This document shows positions 8,294-11,526 of a DNA stretch of 11,526 nucleotides, piece by piece; the first letter of the stretch is position 1; each line of letters opens with the position of its first letter. Position numbers and translations under genes: made by a program. Under the pieces are notes generated by a model that worked only from the letters and a program-made list of their open reading frames with translations, had not been told where the DNA came from and searched no databases. Source of the DNA: Podochytrium sp. JEL0797 (lineage: Eukaryota; Chytridiomycota; Chytridiomycetes; Chytridiales; Chytriomycetaceae); contig JADGJG010000873.1 in assembly GCA_027596195.1 (NCBI GenBank), positions 1 to 11,526 of the forward strand, read 5' to 3'.

Positions 8294-9753
8294 TAAAATT
8301 GCGTTTTCGCGTCTCTCGCAGCATCGCGAAGTACTTCAACCAGAGCCGGATGGATGAAAATGGTATCCAAAATGTCATGCAAAGTCGCATTCATTTGCAT
8401 AAACGCGATGGCCATATGAATCACCACCGAGGCCTGTTCACCAATCATGTGTGCACCAACAAGACGGCAATCGCTCTTCGAGAAGATCAACTTGATGAAT
8501 CCACTCGTGGCCATTGAGGCAGCACCCATGGCAACATCCGCCACATCGCATCTCCCGACAACAATTCCGTCGCGTCCAAATTTCTCCACGCTTTGTGCTT
8601 CAGTCAAGCCAACGCCACCGATTTGCGGGTTTGAGAAGACCGCATGTGGAATGGGAGGATAAATAATTCCTCCAGCCTCATTGACCCACTTTTGAACTGT
8701 TCCCTTTGCGTCCTTTGGGGCAAACAGCGTTTTGAATAGCCATTCTCCCTCAAAATTCGCGACATGTTTGAACAGATAACGGCCAATCACGTCTCCAAAC
8801 GCAAATACTTCTGGACATGTGGTTTCAAACTGCTCATTCACTTGAATGAAGCCCTGGGGTGAGACCTTCACACCACTGGCTTCCAATTTCAAAGCCTTTG
8901 TGTCAGCTTCCACACCTGTTGCGACCAGCAGCGCCTTCGCTCTCAGCACGTAAGTTTCTTTAGTGCTCGGATTCTCCACCTTCACTGCAAACTCTCCGTC
9001 GTGAAACGCGACCGACACGGGAGTGAATCCCAAACGCACGTCAAACTTGGACTTGAACTCCTTTTCAAATTCGGCTCTGATTTCCTCGTCTTCTCCGCGC
9101 AACATTTTTTCGCGTACAATGAACGTGACTTTGCTGTTGCCCACGCGCGCGGCGTAATAACCCAACTCACACGCGATGTATCCTCCGCCAATGACAATCA
9201 TGGACTCGTGCGCGGTTGGGTTTCTGAGAATTTCACGGTATGTCATGAAAGGGGTGCCAGCAAGACCAGGAAGAGCCGGAATACTCGCTTTGCAACCCGC
9301 AACAACGAAAATCTTGTGTGCGCTAACGACATGAATCGCTCCACCCGCAGATTTGATTTGCACCGTCTTGGCGCCCGTAAACGAAGCTTCTCCTTTGAAG
9401 AGCGAGACATTTGGATTATTCTTATACGCGGGCTCAATAGCAGCCGAGTCTGCGTCGATTTCTTTGCAAACGCGCGCAACAAGGGCGGATTGATCTATTT
9501 GGATCGCGACAGGAGATCCATCACCTGCAGTCAATTTGATTCCAAGTCTTGGCGCCTCTTCCAAAATTGAAGAGATGATGTCTGCGGGATGGATCAGCAT
9601 TTTCGATGGGATGCATCCGCGGTTTAGACACGTTCCTCCGAGCGCGTCTTTTTCAATAACACAGACTTTCATGCCGAGGTTCGCGACGGGGCGCACGAGT
9701 TTGGATCCGGATCCGCTGCCGATCACAATAACGTCGAAGTGCTGGGGGGACAT
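8293..9753 (-). CDS. Flavin disulfide reductase (dihydrolipoamide dehydrogenase/mycothione reductase-like)
   Basis: A single uninterrupted 486-aa frame. Domains in order are: FAD-binding Rossmann motif GSGSG (12-16) with Glu34 after the second strand; redox-active disulfide GGTCLNRGCIPSK with Cys42 and Cys47; NAD(P)-binding motif VIGGGYIACE followed by an Arg-containing loop (IVREKMLRG) that may favour NADPH; FAD motif FAFGD; and a dimerisation domain opening with PHAVFSNPQIGGVGLTEA. The His-Glu pair of the active site is present (His468, Glu473 in HPALVEVL), unlike in mercuric reductases. The LNRGCIPSKMLIHPAD and KHVANFEGEW stretches resemble the bacterial and archaeal mycothione-reductase-type branch more than mitochondrial E3. 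No mitochondrial presequence or PTS1 is seen, so it is probably cytosolic. The disulfide substrate cannot be told from sequence. It is the only complete intronless gene here, and its stop lies 43 nt before the SDR start. Confidence 0.92.
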   Translation of the reverse strand: MSPQHFDVIVIGSGSGSKLVRPVANLGMKVCVIEKDALGGTCLNRGCIPSKMLIHPADIISSILEEAPRLGIKLTAGDGSPVAIQIDQSALVARVCKEIDADSAAIEPAYKNNPNVSLFKGEASFTGAKTVQIKSAGGAIHVVSAHKIFVVAGCKASIPALPGLAGTPFMTYREILRNPTAHESMIVIGGGYIACELGYYAARVGNSKVTFIVREKMLRGEDEEIRAEFEKEFKSKFDVRLGFTPVSVAFHDGEFAVKVENPSTKETYVLRAKALLVATGVEADTKALKLEASGVKVSPQGFIQVNEQFETTCPEVFAFGDVIGRYLFKHVANFEGEWLFKTLFAPKDAKGTVQKWVNEAGGIIYPPIPHAVFSNPQIGGVGLTEAQSVEKFGRDGIVVGRCDVADVAMGAASMATSGFIKLIFSKSDCRLVGAHMIGEQASVVIHMAIAFMQMNATLHDILDTIFIHPALVEVLRDAARDAKTQF

Positions 9754-9897
9754 GTGTTTATCAGTTTTTTTTTTACTTTGTCATTTTTTTATTTCGGACT
9801 GGTTGCACGGCTGCACTCGCACCTGATTTCATTTGAATGGTACTAGGATGCGGATTCGTTTCATAAACTACTTTAACTTTAATTTAAGTGCAAACTT
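9754..9897. other. Spacer between the PPR and disulfide reductase genes
   Basis: This 144-nt, A/T-rich minus-strand spacer carries the PPR 3' end and the reductase promoter and leader. On the minus strand an AATAAA hexamer lies at 9793-9788, about 105 nt past the PPR stop and 35 nt before the reductase ATG. It is the only canonical poly(A)-type hexamer in the gap. A homopolymer run of A follows it. Confidence 0.55.
9773..9832 (-). other. Possible upstream ORF in the disulfide reductase leader
   Basis: An ATG at 9832 opens a 19-codon frame ending in TAA at 9773. A second in-frame ATG at 9784 gives a three-codon version. The stop is 19 nt before the reductase ATG at 9753. It matters only if transcription starts upstream of these ATGs, which the sequence does not show. 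Confidence 0.2.
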
Positions 9898-11526
9898 CTA
9901 CTTCATGCTCCCCAACCACCTCCGATACTCCCCATCCTTGTAAACTACCTCCCCACCCACCACCCACCCACAACACGTCTCCCTCGCCTTCCACAAGCCA
10001 TTCATCTCACACCACCTCACAAACCGAAGTCGCCATTCTCGAAAATCACCCTTTGCCAACGCCATACTCTGAATCCCCTTCCGCTCCACCTGCAACCGCG
10101 TCACCAGGTCCCACAACCGCATAGCCCCTCCATCGCTCTTCAAGTCCCACGCCACAAAATGAGTGCGTGTGGTGGGATCGTAAGAAAGAATACTCGCGCA
10201 GGAGAGGGGGTTATAGTCCCCGTCAACTTCAGAATCGTGAGGAGGGAACGCAAACACGGGGTACGCAGCCAGTACGGCCTCGTTGACGTGCTTCATCACT
10301 TCGGCATGTTCCTCCTCTCCCATCCATTGATGCATTGCAACTCGCACGTTTACACCTTCTAGTAACCCTGAAACCAGCTTTCCCAGGCCTCGCGTGGGTG
10401 GGGTGGGTCTCGGAATCGTCTCGCTCACCGCGGGCATCAATAACGCATCCACCGCACTGCCACCAACGTCATTTCCTGGCCCAGAAGAACCACCGCCGTT
10501 CGTCTCTTTGATCCTTCTCAAATCGCTTCCAATCTTGTCCAAATCCCGTGCAAACAACACAGACCCGCCCCATCCGCTCGTTCTCCCCACTCCCTTCACA
10601 GCACGCACGAGCAACGACGCGTCCGGAACACAGCCATCTACGAGACAATGATACACGGTTTTCTTGATTTGAGGGACCATGTGGAGAGTGGAGAAATGCG
10701 CGCATACGGCGTCGTAGATTGGTAACGGCGGGGTTGAAGAGTCTGGAATGGTTTGGAGGAGAGACCGGTAGAAGTCGTAGAGATAGAGAATGTTTTGATG
10801 GTGGATCGATTTCCCACGGGTCGTTCCGTCGACAGTTGTTGGGGAGAGTTGCGGTGGCGGGGGCGCGGGTGGTTGGAGTTTGCGGGACGACGGGGAAAAT
10901 CCGCCGCCACTACGCGCGAGGATGGGTCGTCCTTCAGCATCCAGTTTGCCCGTAATATGACCCAGGCGGGTGAGGAGAGACGTGAGGATGTGGAGGTTGG
11001 GTGTGATGGATTCTTTGGTCATGTGGATATACGTGAGGAGGGCTGCGTGCGTGTCGCCGTCTGGGTGAGTTGGTGTGCGCTTGAGGTGGCTGTCGATGAG
11101 CATACTATTGGGTGTCGCGTGTTTGTGAGTAAGAGATGAGGAGGGGAAAGCGAGGAAACAATACCCAAAGGTGATGGCGTCGCTGCGGAGTCCCTTCTCG
11201 CGCATCTCGTCTAAAAATCGCATGGCGCCATCGTAGTTCTGGCTACTCGCGTACCCACCAATCATTGTGTTGTAAACGCGGGCATCGAACAGCGCGTTGG
11301 CATAACCTCCGAATGCCGGATCGGTAGAAATCTTGGCAGAATCTTTCTCCGCCGAAATCGCCTCACGGTCAACACACTCTGTGGACATGCGCTCCAACCA
11401 GTTTTCAGCACCTTGCATATCGCCGACCTTGGCAAACGCGTGCAAGACAGCGGTCCATGTCTTCAAATTTGGTGACATATCGCGTGGATCCGGCAAGCGT
11501 GTCGAATCGCCCATATTCCAAGCACC
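9898..11526 (-). CDS. Pentatricopeptide-repeat (PPR) protein, 5' end outside the window
   Basis: The frame is open from the right edge to TAG at 9898. With the proposed intron 11105-11164 removed, the exons 11526-11165 and 11104-9898 encode at least 522 aa. The first ATG in the window (11514) is probably internal, because four sense codons precede it and the adjoining sequence is already inside a repeat array. PPR-type units are visible: LKTWTAVLHAFAKVGDMQGA..., ARVYNTMIGGYASSQNYDGAM... and, across the intron, AITFG-MLIDSHLKR. Weaker units follow around LHILTSLLTRL, then a Pro-rich linker and a helical region. The last ~120 residues, rich in Trp and Arg, match no domain I know. PPR proteins usually bind organellar RNA in mitochondria; the targeting sequence would lie outside the window. 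Confidence 0.85.
   Translation of the reverse strand, partial: GAWNMGDSTRLPDPRDMSPNLKTWTAVLHAFAKVGDMQGAENWLERMSTECVDREAISAEKDSAKISTDPAFGGYANALFDARVYNTMIGGYASSQNYDGAMRFLDEMREKGLRSDAITFGYCFLAFPSSSLTHKHATPNSMLIDSHLKRTPTHPDGDTHAALLTYIHMTKESITPNLHILTSLLTRLGHITGKLDAEGRPILARSGGGFSPSSRKLQPPAPPPPQLSPTTVDGTTRGKSIHHQNILYLYDFYRSLLQTIPDSSTPPLPIYDAVCAHFSTLHMVPQIKKTVYHCLVDGCVPDASLLVRAVKGVGRTSGWGGSVLFARDLDKIGSDLRRIKETNGGGSSGPGNDVGGSAVDALLMPAVSETIPRPTPPTRGLGKLVSGLLEGVNVRVAMHQWMGEEEHAEVMKHVNEAVLAAYPVFAFPPHDSEVDGDYNPLSCASILSYDPTTRTHFVAWDLKSDGGAMRLWDLVTRLQVERKGIQSMALAKGDFREWRLRFVRWCEMNGLWKARETCCGWVVGGEVVYKDGEYRRWLGSMK
11105..11164 (-). other. Probable 60-nt stopless intron in the PPR gene
   Basis: On the minus strand the donor is GTATTG at 11164 and the acceptor AATAG ends at 11105. 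The length is a multiple of three without an in-frame stop. Removing it restores an ordinary PPR helix (AITFG-MLIDSHLKR). Retaining it inserts 20 Ser/Pro/His-rich residues in the middle of the repeat. No ideal branch site is seen (closest: CTTAC), so the call is weaker than for the other introns. Confidence 0.65.

Noticed and set aside
8250..8390. N-terminal extension of the SDR to an ATG at 8390
   Set aside because: The added 47 residues overlap the reductase 3' coding end out of frame and precede an already complete Rossmann start at 8249.
9001..9570. 189-codon plus-strand open frame
   Set aside because: It is the complement of the disulfide reductase coding region, which has complete FAD, redox-disulfide and NAD(P) motifs.
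8293..9753. Mercuric reductase or mitochondrial E3 identity for the disulfide reductase
   Set aside because: It has no N-terminal metal-binding domain or C-terminal Cys pair, and no mitochondrial presequence; the His-Glu pair is kept. The motifs fit the mycothione-reductase-like branch better, although the substrate stays unknown.
9888..10124. Plus-strand Thr/Pro/Ser-rich open frame
   Set aside because: It is low-complexity sequence antisense to the PPR C-terminus, with no independent support.

Overview
The window is nuclear DNA of a fungus. All five genes have the compact eukaryotic layout of small spacers and short GT-AG introns. I infer 13 introns of 46-72 nt, many with a CTGAC or CTAAT branch-site-like motif shortly before the AG. 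The leftmost gene belongs to a mainly fungal family (DUF3684, HSP90/sacsin-type ATPase). An early-diverging, chytrid-like fungus would fit, but nothing here proves the phylum. I see no rRNA, tRNA, transposon or CRISPR array.

Layout from left to right. Positions 1-592 hold no gene I recognise and are probably upstream or promoter sequence. On the + strand, 593-6390 is a nine-exon gene for a 1777-residue protein. It has an N-terminal GHKL (HSP90-like) ATPase domain, a long DUF3684 body, a polyglutamine segment, a CUE-like ubiquitin-binding segment, and a C-terminal module with an HELAH zinc-protease-type motif. After a 105-nt gap, 6496-7357 (+) is a four-exon SGNH esterase resembling yeast isoamyl acetate esterase IAH1 (236 aa).

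The right half is on the minus strand. A two-exon short-chain dehydrogenase (7369-8249, 275 aa) ends in the peroxisomal signal SKL. It converges on the esterase with only 11 nt between the stop codons. Just upstream of it, across a 43-nt spacer made mostly of tandem duplications, lies an intronless flavin disulfide reductase (8293-9753, 486 aa) of a bacterial-looking type. Beyond that is a pentatricopeptide-repeat (PPR) protein (9898-11526) whose 5' end runs off the window.

The genes do not form an obvious pathway. The least usual candidates are the ATPase-CUE-zincin multidomain protein and the tandem pair of bacterial-like redox genes (disulfide reductase plus peroxisomal SDR). All splice models were made by eye, from reading frame, splice consensus and family similarity. 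They close to whole codon numbers, but transcript data would be the test.
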